Of a DNA stretch of 64,000 bases, positions 11,221 to 22,514 are shown in pieces. Each line of letters begins with the position of its first letter. Position 1 is the first letter of the stretch. The stretch is from Ctena decussata (lineage: Eukaryota; Mollusca; Bivalvia; Lucinida; Lucinidae). Position numbers and translations under genes: made by a program. The stretch lies in contig OZ022505.1 of NCBI GenBank assembly GCA_963989385.1, positions 61,383,737 through 61,447,736 of the forward strand. Reading direction: 5' to 3'. The notes below the pieces were generated by a model that did no database searches, was not told the origin of the DNA, and saw only the letters and a list, made by a program, of their open reading frames with translations.

Positions 11221-11835
11221 CCATTGCATTCTGGGTATTTTTTGTCGTCTGCTGAAATTGTCGCCTGCATCAAAAATCAAGAATATTTTGACGATATTGG
11301 TCTCGCCAACTCTTGTAGAAATGATGTCAAGGCAGCAAACAGTTTGGATCTCAGATCAAGCCCACGTTTGTGGGGCCTGATCTGGATCCAAACTGTTTGC
11401 CCAGATACCCCGAAAGGGGTATCCCCAATGGAATGGGTTAAAATGAAGGTTTTCCCCGCCAAACCAATACCAAAAATCTAGATCTGTTCTAGAAACAATC
11501 CCAAAAATCTAGATCTGTCTAAGGACAAAATCTAGATCTGTCTAAGGACAAAATCTAGATCTGTCTTAAAAACAATCTTGCTTTGAAGTAAATGAACAAG
11601 TGGAGTTACCATAAAAACTACTGAAAGTGCCCAAATGGTCACTTTTAGGAGTTATATAATATGACATCGGATCTGAGAGTGTAATAAAGCCATGCATTAA
11701 AAACGATAATCCACTAGTGGATTAAATATGCAAATTACGTCATAATGTTACGCGTTGACGTCCATGCAAACAATGCAATTTCTAGTGGCGAAATTGTGAT
11801 GTTTTAGTGCAAAATTTGCTCATAAAATGCGATTT

Positions 11836-12005
11836 TAGTGTCATAGGATAAATAGAATCTTGCATTCGTGCTCCTGTATTATTGAATTTATTAAACTTGT
11901 TGGGGAAAACGATAAGATGCTCGGCATAGCCTCGCATCTTATCGTTTTCCCCAACTCGTTTAATAAATTCAATAATACATGAGTACTCATGTAAGATCCT
12001 CTATT
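11836..12005. repeat. Palindrome with long central hairpin
   Basis: Arms GGGGAAAACGATAAGATGC and GCATCTTATCGTTTTCCCC are exact inverses and pairing extends outward through GTATTATTGAATTTATTAAA. The full element may begin near 11690. Confidence 0.7.
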
Positions 12006-12057
12006 TATGAGAACTCCACTATATTAAAAAATTTTGTTCTAATAATTTTACATACTT

Positions 12058-12420
12058 CCCGTATTCAACCTAATTAGCGCACATGCCCCTATAAGTGCAC
12101 ATCATGGTAAATTCTGAAGCATATTACTGTAAGCACACATACTTTTACTGGTCTGGTTTGTCCCTTTGTTTGTGTGTTTACAAGAGCTGAAAATGCGATC
12201 AAATCTTTCATTTTCACTTGTGAAGCTTCCCTCTCATTCTGTGACTGTAAGCAGCTTTTCTCTGATGCTAAACTTTTAAATTTGTTTCTTTTTACTATAC
12301 AGTTATTCTTTCAAATGTGTGCTCGAAAGAAAGAAAGTTTGCCACAAGTATTTGCCGCCATTTTGAAAAAGTTATGCGCACAGGGCACTAATAAGGTTGA
12401 TTACTGTAAAACAGCATCCT
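12058..12420. mobile_element. Inverted-terminal element, 360 bp
   Basis: CCGTATTCAACCTAATTAGC at the left and CACTAATAAGGTTGATTAC at the right form imperfect inverted termini. The plus-strand ORF inside shows no recognisable domain. Confidence 0.45.
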
Positions 12421-13017
12421 TATACTCGGGCTACCAAATTAATTTGTAAAAACTTGAATTTTTAAGGGTCCTATGATCTGTAGTGTGGGAAAAATTGGTG
12501 TGTGTGTGTGTGTGTTTGTGGGGGGTGGGGAGGAGATACATAATATCTGATAGGCAATGAACATACATGATGTAAATTGTCTCAGAATTATCTTTATAAT
12601 GGACCTAATCTTTGCAGCCTTGTCTTTGTACGGTATGGTACGGTATGATAAACAAACATGCTTTTCTGAAAGATAAAAGCTACCAATGTCCTAGTCATCT
12701 TAAAGCATATTACGAAAATCCCCTTATGTAAGGCATTATTTGAAGGGTTAAATTAATGCCTTGTTCAAATATTAGACACTCTTAAGATTATAAAACGGCA
12801 AGAGCTCATTCAAACTTTACATATCTTATTTACCAAATAGTTTGGACACCAAAACCAGTTTCTAATCATTCAGACTCTTCTTCTTTCAAATGTGCATGGA
12901 TATGTCAATAAATTTGATACACTGAAGGTCAAACCGTCCTTACTACGAGCAGTCTGATCTGAATCTATGGTGTTTGCTTACCAGAATGCGTTTCTGTCTG
13001 AATATTGTATGATAAAT

Positions 13018-13252
13018 GAGCCACGACATGACAAAACCAACAAATGGCATGTGCTCCCAGCGCAGACTCAGATCAGCCTTAACATTCTGTCCAGTCTGAT
13101 CAGAGGCTTTGCTGTGCACTTAAAGAACAGCTAAGGGTCTTAGCTGCCATGCCAGTAGTGAAGACTCTGATTAGACTGGGCAGATGCCCAGGCTGACCTG
13201 AGTCTTTGCTGGGTGCATATGCCACTTCGTTGGTTTTGTTGCGGCTCAAATT
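13018..13252. mobile_element. MITE-A foldback element, copy 2
   Basis: Same palindrome: GAGCCACGACATGACAAAAC at the left end and its inverse (GTTTTGTTGCGGCTC) at the right, with CTGATCAGA-rich arms. Lies in gene 1 intron 1... between exons 2 and 3. Confidence 0.8.
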
Positions 13253-13409
13253 TAATATTTGATGTCAGGTGAAAAAGGACGACAAGCCAAGATTTGAAGA
13301 AGCCTGTGTAATGGCACAAACTGATCAGTCCTCACTTTCTCACTTTTTACATACCCCAGGAGTCATAACTGTGTATGCAAAAATCAGACTGCATATACCG
13401 TATTGTCCC

Positions 13410-13600
13410 TAAATATTCAGACAGACAGGTCTGAGCAAACATTGTAGACCCAGATAAAACTGATCAGGTTCTATGATGTTTGCCATTCACTAAGCATCAT
13501 TTGGATGTATTATTGTGTTTAAAATCCACTAAAAATTTTGGAACAATAACTGTCCAACTTTTGGGTATCCAAAATTCTAGGGTCGTTACGGTATGTGCTG
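13410..13600. mobile_element. MITE-B copy
   Basis: CCCTAAATATTCAGACAGAC start, GTAGACCCAGATAAAACTGATC interior and ATTCTAGGGTCGTTACGG end, inverted relative to the 7800 copy. Confidence 0.6.
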
Positions 13601-13906
13601 GCTGGTCTGAGTCTAACATGTTTGCACATGCCATAATTTACCTGTTCACAAATGTCAATTATTTACATGTAGTTCAAACACACAAAAGCTGTTTTCTTCA
13701 CGATTTAAATGTCACCGATCTGTGTGGGTACATGAACAATTGCACCTTCAATTAGTGTTTACCTTATATGGGTGAGCTATGGGCAAGCCAAGAAATGGAC
13801 TGTAAAAACATGCTAGGTCAAAAGCACCTGGTTACGGCTTCCTGAGAAAGATTTACCTTTCAGATGAAAACTAAGTTATTATGGTGTAGTCTTTTACTAT
13901 TACCGG

Positions 13907-14150
13907 TATTATTGTTATGAAAACCCTCTTCTGGAACACAACAGGATCTTCGTGGGGTAATATCAATTTGTTTAGTGTGCTGTCGACCAAGCCAATACTG
14001 TGCAAAGTTTTGTTGTAGACTTTGGTCATAAGCAATACCAATTCATGGGGTAATATCAATTTGCTTACTAGCCTGCTGTCAACCAATCCAATACTGTGCA
14101 AAGTGTTTGTTGTAGAATTTGGTTATATTAAAGCAATACCAATATCAGTA
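13907..14150 (+). repeat. Two-copy tandem duplication, ~105-bp unit
   Basis: GGGGTAATATCAATTTG, CCAATACTGTGCAAAG and GCAATACCAAT recur in the same order at 13956 and 14048. Lies just 3' (on the gene strand) of gene 1 exon 2. Confidence 0.65.
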
Positions 14151-14306
14151 AATGATCCTATATTATTAATAGCTGTGGACCAAGTTGATACTGCTGTCAA
14201 CTGTCACGGTCGACAGCCACTTTTGCATGTAGTACAGTAGTAGACTGGCTTGACTGACAGCACTAGTACAGAAATTGGTATTATCTCCGTGATCTTGGTA
14301 ACTTAC

Positions 14307-14421
14307 TAGTGTCCCTCACGACATGTTGTGCAGCCTCCAATGCTATCATAGTATTCCCCTGCAGAACAGCTGATAGTGTTTTGGCAATCACTTACAGTGC
14401 AGTTACACTGTGCATTTGTGT
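14307..14421 (-). CDS. Gene 1 exon 2: start of cysteine-rich region
   Basis: Residues 18-54 begin TNAQCNCTVSDCQNT and end GCTTCREGH. Six cysteines. Acceptor is ATTTTTCAG, donor is GTAAGT at 14301-14306, entering in phase 1 and leaving in phase 2. The split codon TA+C restores Y55, giving CREGHYCPGGTN across the 12-kb intron, a typical GCC2/GCC3 boundary (CxxGxYCPGG). A 270-bp palindromic element starts 33 nt upstream of the acceptor, leaving very little native intron around the branch point. Confidence 0.87.
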
Positions 14422-14454
14422 CTGAAAAATGCAAGAAATATAAATGTACAGAAG

Positions 14455-14724
14455 CACAGGGTATAATCGATTCCGCTAATTTTCGCTTCCTGCAGAGACT
14501 GTACATTATATTTGGCTTCCGCCGAGACTGTCCGCGTGACTCTGCTTCCTGCCGAGAGCCTCGGCAGGAAGCAGAATCATGCGGACAGTCTCTGCAGGAA
14601 GCCATTTATCATGTACAGAAGTCTCGGCAGGAAGCAAGAGATCGCAGACAGTCTCGACGGAAGCCAAAAATGATGTACAGCCTCTGCAGGAAGTGAAAAT
14701 TAGCGGAATCGATTATACCCTGTG
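14455..14724. mobile_element. 270-bp palindrome abutting gene 1 exon 2
   Basis: Ends CACAGGGTATAATCGATTCC and the exact inverse GGAATCGATTATACCCTGTG. The interior has repeated CTTCCTGCCGAGACTGT units in both orientations. The left end is 33 nt from exon 2. The ORFs on both strands here are palindrome artefacts. Confidence 0.82.
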
Positions 14725-14817
14725 GTCTACTGCAGGAAATATGGTGACACTGTCATATGAGACCAACACATGGTCACATTTATGTGAGGCCCTTTTACTC
14801 CATAGTAGTCCCGATTT

Positions 14818-17800
14818 CTGGCTATCCATCCACAATATATATTTGGATTCCAAAGTTTATTTTGTTATATCCAATATTCATTTTGATTTTTGGATATCAA
14901 AATTCAATTTACTGCTAGAAAATTTTTAAAATGTTTACTCATCCCACTAGTCTGGCCTCAGACACTATGTTCAATATATCCTCTGCAAAGGAACATAGAA
15001 TCTGACCATCAGAGTAATATATGATTCGACTGGAGCCAGGCTATCATCCCAAATGACCAAAGAATTTATGAATGGTGATTTCTATAATATACACAAAAAA
15101 AAAGTAAAATTTTTCACTCATCCTTTAGCAAGAGCCACTCGTTGTGGCAAGCAGACAAGTGGACACTGGAATTTTCCAGTCCTGCAATTTATGGAAATCC
15201 ATAATTTGTTTTGGATATCCATACCAGTAATTCCATTTATGGATAGCCAAGATGCATATTGATTTTGTGAAATCGAAAAATTTGTTTTGTGGATATCCCA
15301 AAACCGAATTAAGGATTAAATTATGGATATTTTTCCCCTGTTTAAGGATATCCATAATTAAATTTCTGAATATCCAAACTTTGCTTTGTGGATATCCAAT
15401 ATTCATCTTGATTTTGTGATATTCAAAACCGATTTATGGTTATCCAAAAATAGAAATATGCATATCCATAAGTTGAATTTGGGCAAGAGCTTATCACAAG
15501 AGTGTGATGTGCTACTCGATTTGGGATAGTAAAACTCATGATGAATAATTGATTATCCATAATTTGATTTTTTAGATATCAAAAAATCAAATTATGGATA
15601 TCCTAATTGAATAGACCATTTTACTATTTATTCCCTAAACTGAAATATGGATATCAAATATTGAATATTGAATATCCAAAAATTGATTTATGGATAGCCA
15701 TACATCAAGTTTTGGATATTCAAATCAAATGAACATTTTACTATTTAGCCCTTATTTATTGATATCCAAAATTCAATTTCTGGATGTCCGTAATTTGGTT
15801 TATGGATATCCCATACTCATCTTGATTTTCAGATGCCCATAATTATGGGGTACCATTTAACTGTTTATTTCCTATTTATGGATATCCATAAATTGATTTT
15901 TGGATATCCATAATACGATTTATGGATATCCAAAAATACAGCACTATAATGATATTCGTAATTCAATTTATGGATATCCAGAATTCAATTTTTGGATGTC
16001 AAACAATTAGCTGTATCTATACCTTTATTGTCAACATGAATATTCAAATTTTTAAATCAATTTGTGGATACCCAGACTCTGATTTATGGATATCCATGAT
16101 TCAATTTAAGGATATCCATAATTCCTTTCAGATATACCAATATTACCCAGATTTATTGCTATCCATAACTGGATTTATGGATATCCAATATTCAATATTT
16201 TTTTTTTCCCTATCCATAATTTGATTTCTGGATATTGATTGTTCCGCTCGAGTTTTTGAAATCAACAGTCCCATTTATGGATATCCATAATTAAGTTACT
16301 GAAAAATCAATAATAATAAGGTTTTCTGATATCAATAATTTGACTAAGTGATCTACATAAATCCAAAATTCAATTTTTGGATATCAATAAGGAAGTGTCT
16401 GCTGACAACCGGTTGTCACCAGACTTTTGGGCCAAAAACATCTGCTGAAAACCAGTCATCAATAATTCAATTTGTGTATGGGGTGCTGTTTTACTTTTTC
16501 TTCCCTATAATGGATATCTATTTATCAAATTTTGGATAACCATAATTCCACAGATATCCAAAAATACAGCATAAAATTGGATATCCATCATTTGTTGATG
16601 GATATTTATGGATATACACATTTCAATTTTTTGGATATAAAAGATCTGCTGTATTTTTGGATATCCATAAATCAAATTATGGGTATCCAATAACTGAATT
16701 ATAAATGGATATCCATTATTCAATTTATGGATATCAAAAATTACCACAAATTTTTGGACATCCTAACATAGAATTACGGATATCCAAAATTCAATATCAA
16801 AATCCTTTTGGATATCCATTATTCAATTTTTGGATAGCCATCATCAGGCCCATGAACTAATCTATGGATATCCATAAATAATACAAATAATTATGGATAC
16901 CCAATATTATTTTGTGATGACCAAAAATGAAAATTGGCTACCAATAAATGGAATTATTTCCTACAGAAGCAGAAATTGCTTGAATTGGTGTCATGGTTAC
17001 AGTAAGTTACTGAAATTCAAAAATAGGGAATAAATAGTAAAACAGCACCCCATATTTTTGTATGGGGTGCCATTTTATTATCTATTCCCTATTTATTGAT
17101 ATCCATAATTCAAATTATGGATATCCATTATTGGAATTATTGATATATATAAATCAGGGTGTATTTGGATATCCATATGTAAAATAATTGATATCTGTTA
17201 ATCAAATAAGGGATATCCATAAATTGAATTATGGATATCCATAAAACATGTAGAATTATAGATATCCATAATTCAAATTATGGATATCTATTATTTGAAT
17301 TATAGATATCCATAATTTGATTTATTGATTTCCTTAATTCAACATGATTTATAGATATCCACAATTCAATTTGATATCCATAAATCTTGTCAAATTACAG
17401 AAATCCGTAATTCCAAATCCGTAATTGGAATTACGGATACCTATAATTGGAAATATGGATATCTATAATTCGATTTATTGATATCCATCAACATGATTTA
17501 TGGATCTCCATATAAACTGGATTCATGGATATTCATAATTCGAATTATAGATATCCATAATTCCAATTATGGATATGTATAAATAATTATGGATATCGGT
17601 AATTCAAATAATGGTTATCCATGAATCGGATTATGGATCAATAAATAGGGAACAAATAGTAAAAAGGCACCCCATATTTTGGACATCCATTATTCTTCCT
17701 GATTTCCTGATATCCATAATTTGATCAATGTGGATGTTGATTTTATCGAATAGGACACCACAAAATCTGATGAGTAATTGAATTATGGATATCATAAAAA

Positions 17801-17848
17801 ACGAATTATGGATATCCAAAAGTAGGGAATAAATAGTAAAACGGCACC
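14818..17848. repeat. 3-kb array of self-complementary ATGGATATCCAT motif
   Basis: Dozens of degenerate units of the form TATGGATATCCATAATTCA, each centred on the palindrome GGATATCC. Units are separated by AT-rich linkers and occur in both orientations. A second motif, GGGGTGCCATTTTACTATTT plus ATTCCCTATTT, recurs near 15620, 15850, 17060, 17650 and 17830. Interrupted by unrelated sequence at about 14930-15170 and 15480-15550. ORFs here are artefacts of the repeat. Confidence 0.85.
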
Positions 17849-17998
17849 CCATGTAGCTAGACCAATGGTAGCTGTACAGACCCGTAACCACTGTTTGAGC
17901 CTATACTGTGAGCCTATACGGGGCAATGGGCGGCGGGGTTATTACAGTAGTGCATTCATTAGGATTAATATGATAGGCGTAACAATCTATATACTCAC

Positions 17999-18047
17999 CA
18001 TGGACCAGCCATAATAAACAAATGAAAAATATCCAACTTTTCATCAT
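17999..18047 (-). CDS. Gene 1 exon 1: signal peptide
   Basis: Encodes MMKSWIFFICLLWLVH plus the first base of codon 17. Basic residue K3 followed by a hydrophobic stretch (residues 4-15) is a classical secretory leader. A plausible signal-peptidase site is after TNA (residues 18-20) in exon 2. The exon ends at a perfect GTGAGT donor (17993-17998). The first of two adjacent ATGs was taken as start; the second, at 18044, is equally possible. The phase-1 end joins exactly with exon 2 (G+AC gives D17), which is the main reason to believe this 49-nt exon. Confidence 0.8.
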
Positions 18048-18400
18048 AACAATATAGAATTTAATTTATAAGGCACTTTGAACATTAATTTTGTGAAGTT
18101 TTTGCAACTAGCGAACCAGCGCTTCAGTTGCCGCACTCGTGGAATAATTCACATAATCCAATGAACGAAATTTCCTTTCGAAAGCAATAACACGGGAACT
18201 TTTCTTCAACATAAGAGCCTTCTAGACGAAATTATTTAATCCGCTCCCTTTTTACGAAAAACAAACCTTCCGTGTTGATTGTACACTCAACAATACATTC
18301 GATCTACCCGTATTTACAATTGAGCACCTGTCATATCGATCGAAATGGCGGCTAATTATTTTGGCTTTCACGTGGTCAGTTAGCGTCGTGTTGCCTCGCA
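18048..18400 (-). promoter_or_regulatory. Putative 5' UTR and promoter of gene 1
   Basis: Largely repeat-free stretch upstream of the signal-peptide exon, visibly richer in CpG than its surroundings. It contains AAATGGCGGC (18343-18352), resembling the YY1 initiator motif, and an E-box CACGTG (18369-18374). No convincing TATA box was seen. The plus-strand ATG within the YY1-like motif opens only a 12-codon frame, so a divergent gene is not supported. Inference from position and composition only. Confidence 0.3.
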
Positions 18401-19378
18401 ACTGATTGTTGTAATTAGGTCGGTCTACTTTCGGTTTTGAATAGGTAACGTTGTTGTAAAGGAATGCGAATTTGTTGATTTAGTGTCTTTAAGGTTAGCC
18501 CTTAAGGTTAAGAGTTGATAGCCAATAATGTAATACTTACGAACTCGTACAAAAGATATATTTTCTTTATTTTAAATTGAAAATAGATCTATGTAGGCCT
18601 ATGTGTCATAAAATAACTTTAATTGGCTTAAAATTTAATTTACAGGTAAATGGGGGTCTGGGGGCAGTAGCCCACAACAATTCAGAAAATCACATTCTGA
18701 CAGCGCTCCCCAAAATTAAGAGCTTGCTCCCTAACTCCCTGAAAACAATAGTTAGCGCTCCCCACTAGCTCCCTGAAAATAAATGGCCATTTTTCCCAGC
18801 TACCTGAAACTAAATGGCCATTTTCCCCAGCTCCCCAAAAGCCCTGGGAGGGCCTCTGAGGTCAGTTAAAAGCAGACAAAAGTTGACAGAAGAATAACTC
18901 CCGCCCCCACCCCCCACAAAAAAAGTATGCCCCCCCCCCCACCAGTCCATTCCTCCCCCATCCCAGCTGCATTACAGGTATTGTTTGCTTTTTATTTTGT
19001 CTTTTTCTGAAATACCCAAGACGTAACGGAGACAAATCAATTTTCGGCTTCAACATATACCACATTCCTCCTAATAATTGCTCCCTCTCTAATAAATGCC
19101 CTCTTACTTTTATCTGTGAAATAAGTGGCCAAATGCCAACAAGATTGTCTTTAGACTGCCAGTCTCTGCTATTTATTGCCCAGATTCAAGAATGCCATAA
19201 ATAAGACCTGTAATTTGCAATGCCCTGGGGCTTACATTACAAGAACTGTGGTATCCCGCATAAGAAAATCGGGGGGATAGTTTTTTCAAAGCTTCCTTTG
19301 AAATTTCTTTTGAAAATCTAATATTGACAACATCAAAGCTGGCACCATTATCTCAAAAAGTAAATAAATAAAAAAATA
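18400..19378. other. Intergenic, no gene recognised
   Basis: Holds short degenerate repeats of GCTCCCCAAAA/AGCTCCCTGAAAATAAAT (18690-18840) and a C-run at 18932-18943. No coding sequence recognised. Confidence 0.5.
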
Positions 19379-20789
19379 ACAAGAAATGTTACAGTGTGTA
19401 ACAAATGCCCCCGAAGGCCCCTTAAACTGACCTTTGAGCCCTAGTTGTGACCTTGACCCTGGGCATAGAACCTGAGTCTTGCACATGATATACATTCTCA
19501 TTTCTGTTTACTTTTCTGCAATGTTTAAACTTTGGAAGTTTAAGAGGATTCAAGGGGACTTAATTCAACCACTAACCAAACTGTGTTGTGTCCTTGACAT
19601 TGGGTGTGGGAACCTAAATGTCGCACCTTACATAACTTTGTTATACTTTACTGTTCTTTACATTACCATTTTATCATGATCCTGACTTCGGGCAACAGAA
19701 CCATAATTTGTTTGTGGCATATTAACTGTTTTATACCTTTTCATGAGGTTAAATGAAGTTTACTTCAGAAGTCTTTAGGTAATTGAGGATGAATGACTTG
19801 ACCTTTGACCTCTGGCTATGACCTTGACCTTGGGTGTGGGAACCTATGTCTTGTGCATGGTAAATCATCTCATTAGGCTTTATCGTTCTTTAAAGTTTGC
19901 TTTGGTACTTTTCTGAGTAATCGCCGAGACATGATTTGACCTCTGACCCCAGATTGTGACCTTGACCTTGGATTTGGGATCATAAATATTGTGTGTAACA
20001 TACCTTCTCATTATGGTTTACCTTTCTGTGAAGTTTGATGACATTAGCTTCAGCAGCTTTTAAGCTATCATAGAGGCAAGATTTGACCTTTGACCCCCAA
20101 TTATGACCTTGACCTTGAACCTGGCAACCCAAATGTGATGCGCAACACAACTTCTCATTATGTTTCATCTTTCTGTGGAGTTTCATTAAATTTGCTTCAG
20201 CAGTTTATAAGTAATCACTGAGAGCCAATTTTGAGACACAATTTAACTTTTGACCCAACTGTGGCCTTGACCTTGGGCGTAGGGACTTAAGTCTTGTGCG
20301 TGACACACCTTCTAATGATGCTCTATCTTTCTGTGAAGTTTCGTCGAATTTGCTTCAGTAGTTTTATAATTTTTGCTGAGACACGATTTTGAGACGCAAT
20401 TTGACCTTTTACCCAATTGTGGCCTTGACCTTGGGCGTTGGGACCTTAGCCTTTCGCACGACACACCTTCTCATAGTGCTTTATCTTTCTGTGAAGTTTC
20501 ATCAAATTTGCTTCAGTAGTTTTAAAATTATCGCTGAGACACGATTTTGAGACACAATTTGACCTTTGACCCAGTTGTGGCCTTGACCTTGGGCGTACGG
20601 ACCCAAGTCTTGCGCGCGACACACCTTCTCATTGTGCTTTATCTTTCTGTGAAGTTTCATCTAATTTGCTTCAGTAGTTTTAAAGTTATCGCTGAGACAC
20701 AATTTGTAACGGACGGACGGATGGATGGACAGTCGGATGGACGGACGGTGCGATTTTAATATGCCACCTGAAGTTCCTTCGGGGGCATA
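19379..20789 (+). mobile_element. ACAAG element a: tandem repeat plus terminal hairpin
   Basis: Starts ACAAGAAATG with ATGCCCCCGAAGG nearby. The core is about eight ~160-bp units containing TGACCTTGACCTTGG and TCTGTGAAGTTTCAT. It then has a GACGGACGG run and the terminal CCTTCGGGGGCAT, inverse of the 5' motif, followed by an A-run. No coding capacity. Confidence 0.78.
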
Positions 20790-20932
20790 AAAACAGATAA
20801 AACCAAATCGTCAAATTCGGTAAAGAGAAATAAATTGCAAAAAGACCTGCATAATACAGATAGGGAATTACCTCCCTTTTTAATAAGGACACTTAAACCA
20901 GTAAGGGTCACCTCTGCCTTATTATCATAAGA

Positions 20933-21145
20933 GCCTCGACACAACAAAACCAACAAAGTGGCATGTGAGCACAGCAAGGACTCAGATCAGCCTGGGCATC
21001 TGCCAAGTCTGATCAGAGTCTTCATTGTGTGTTTTAAGGATTTAAGCTTAGTAACCTCCATATGGACAGCAAAGACTCTGATCAGACTAGACAGATGTCT
21101 AGGCTAATCTGAGTCTTCGCTGAGTGCACGTCACTTTGTTGGCTC
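20933..21145. mobile_element. MITE-A foldback element, copy 3
   Basis: GAGCCTCGACACAACAAAAC at the left, CACTTTGTTGGCTC at the right, with the usual CAGATCAGCCTGGGCATCTG arm. Intergenic. Confidence 0.78.
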
Positions 21146-21205
21146 AATATCATACTATTGTAATGCCTGTTGGCTGTACAGTTAAAAAATTTGTGTTTTC
21201 CGGTA

Positions 21206-21676
21206 CACTTAAAGCGGCAAAAAAAAATTATTTTGCAACCAGTGTAGCCACCCAGTGTAGCCACCTCATCTGGGTCTACACTGTTTGCCCTCTAATCCTT
21301 CCAAAGCAGTAGTCCTGATGTTGTTCTTAATTCTATAAAGGTTTGTGATTTATACCATGGGGCGCTTTATGTTTTAAAGTCTTCTCTTGCTCTTTGTCCT
21401 GTCTCTGCATTGTTTTAGCATTCTGATCACCTCATTTGGGGAAGAAGGAGCTGGTCTTTGTGCTTCTTGTGCATTTATAAATTGTTTTGCACCTGTGTGC
21501 TTGTCCTTTTTCTCTTCCTCTTGGTGTCTTGGTTGCAGTTTATGAGTGTGGCATACCCTGGACCTTTCTATTAACTTTTCTTGAATTTTCAATGTGATAC
21601 AGCTCTGATGAAATATTTTTTGTAAAAAATTTTGCTAACATGAATTTTGTCCTCTGCTGTTTTTGGCTATTGAAAT
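21206..21676. mobile_element. piggyBac-type MITE-P split by a ~275-bp insertion
   Basis: Left half (ACTTAAAGCGGCAAAA ... CTACACTGTTTGCCCTCT) ends near 21303. The right half resumes near 21579 (TTGAATTTTCAATGTGATAC) and runs to TTTTTGGCTATTGAAATGC. The insert is not repeated elsewhere in the window. Confidence 0.65.
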
Positions 21677-21944
21677 GCTAAGAAAGACAAACACCTCCAG
21701 ATCAGTGCTGTCCCTTGGCAATGTATTCTGCAAGCCTAAAAGTACAATTTCAGGCCAGTAAGTCAGCACATTGTTAGCATCTGATCTTATCAAAACCATT
21801 ATTAGGTTGTTTTCTTGTTGATACTTTTAATAATTCATGAATGAACTTATGAACCACATCAAGAACGACATTAGTCAGCATATAAGTGAAAAGGTGTCTC
21901 TGTATGTCGTCTTTGGATGAAATCAGTTTCTGATGTCTTGTTAA

Positions 21945-22083
21945 GGTGACTGGGCACACATTCAAGGGAAGCAACCATACCATTTTCATTTTTACTGCCC
22001 TTCCTGATGGGATCAACTCTTAAAGGAAAAAGTTTGCTCCCCTGGGAGCAAACTTTTTCCTTTAAGAGTTGATCCCATTTCGG
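21945..22083. mobile_element. MITE-E left part (source of the 48-bp array)
   Basis: AGGGAAGCAACCATACCATT, then hairpin GTTTGCTCCCCTGGGAGCAAAC, then TTGATCCCATTTCGGAAAGG. The normal MITE-E interior is replaced here by the 48-bp minisatellite. The matching right part is at 27386-27450. Confidence 0.75.
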
Positions 22084-22514
22084 AAAGGCTGTGTCATTCA
22101 CTGAAGCAAATAGAGAGAATCCATATTGGAAAAAGGCTTTGTCATTCACTGAAGCAAACCAAGAGAACCTATTTTGGAAAAAGGCTATGTCATTCACTGA
22201 AGTAAATCGAGAGAACCCATATTGGAAAAAGGCTATGTCATTCACTGAAGCAAATCAAGAGAACCCATATTGGAAAAAGGCTTTGTCATTCACTGAAGCA
22301 AATCAAGAGAACCCATATTGGAAAAAGGCTTTGTCATTCACTGAAGCAAATCGAGAGAATCCATATTGGAAAAAGGCTTTGTCATTCACTGAAGCAAATC
22401 AAGAGAACCTATTTTGGAAAAAGGCTATGTCATTCACTGAAGTAAATCGAGAGAACCCATATTGGAAAAAGGCTATGTCATTCACTGAAGCAAATCGAGA
22501 GAATCCATATTGGA
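22084..22514 (+). repeat. 48-bp minisatellite, segment 1 (nine units)
   Basis: The unit reads GGCTATGTCATTCACTGAAG, then CAAATCGAGAGAACCC and ATATTGGAAAAA. Units 1-3 resemble units 6-8 in their variants, indicating a five-unit higher-order period. As 48 is divisible by three, both strands stay open (MSFTEANQENPYWKKA per unit), but no gene context exists. Confidence 0.92.

Larger units (their letters stand above)
197..18047 (-). other. Gene 1 span: secreted cysteine-rich (GCC2/GCC3-like) protein, 5' four exons, partial
   Basis: Four minus-strand exons (17999-18047, 14307-14421, 1669-1948, 197-305) join in phases 1, 2 and 0 to give 184 residues without a stop: 16-residue hydrophobic leader, then about 168 residues carrying 22 cysteines. 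Every junction has consensus GT donor and AG acceptor. The last exon ends in phase 1 at a GTGAGT donor, so the gene continues off the left edge. Introns are about 3.6, 12.4 and 1.4 kb and are filled with repeats. The cysteine spacing (CPxGxY/CxxC, TPCPEGKYNPSTG, TPCPAGYEC) is that of the GCC2/GCC3 (ephrin-receptor-like) module of extracellular multi-domain proteins such as SCUBE or SVEP-like proteins. Which full-length protein this is cannot be told from the N-terminus. Confidence 0.85.

Noticed and set aside
14306..14929. Overlapping ORFs on both strands at 14.3-14.9 kb
   Set aside because: Only 14307-14421 (minus) is an exon. The rest is the palindromic element, whose symmetry creates similar frames on both strands.
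15125..16747. Several ORFs rich in MDIQ/GYPQ-type residues
   Set aside because: Direct translation of the ATGGATATCCAT array.
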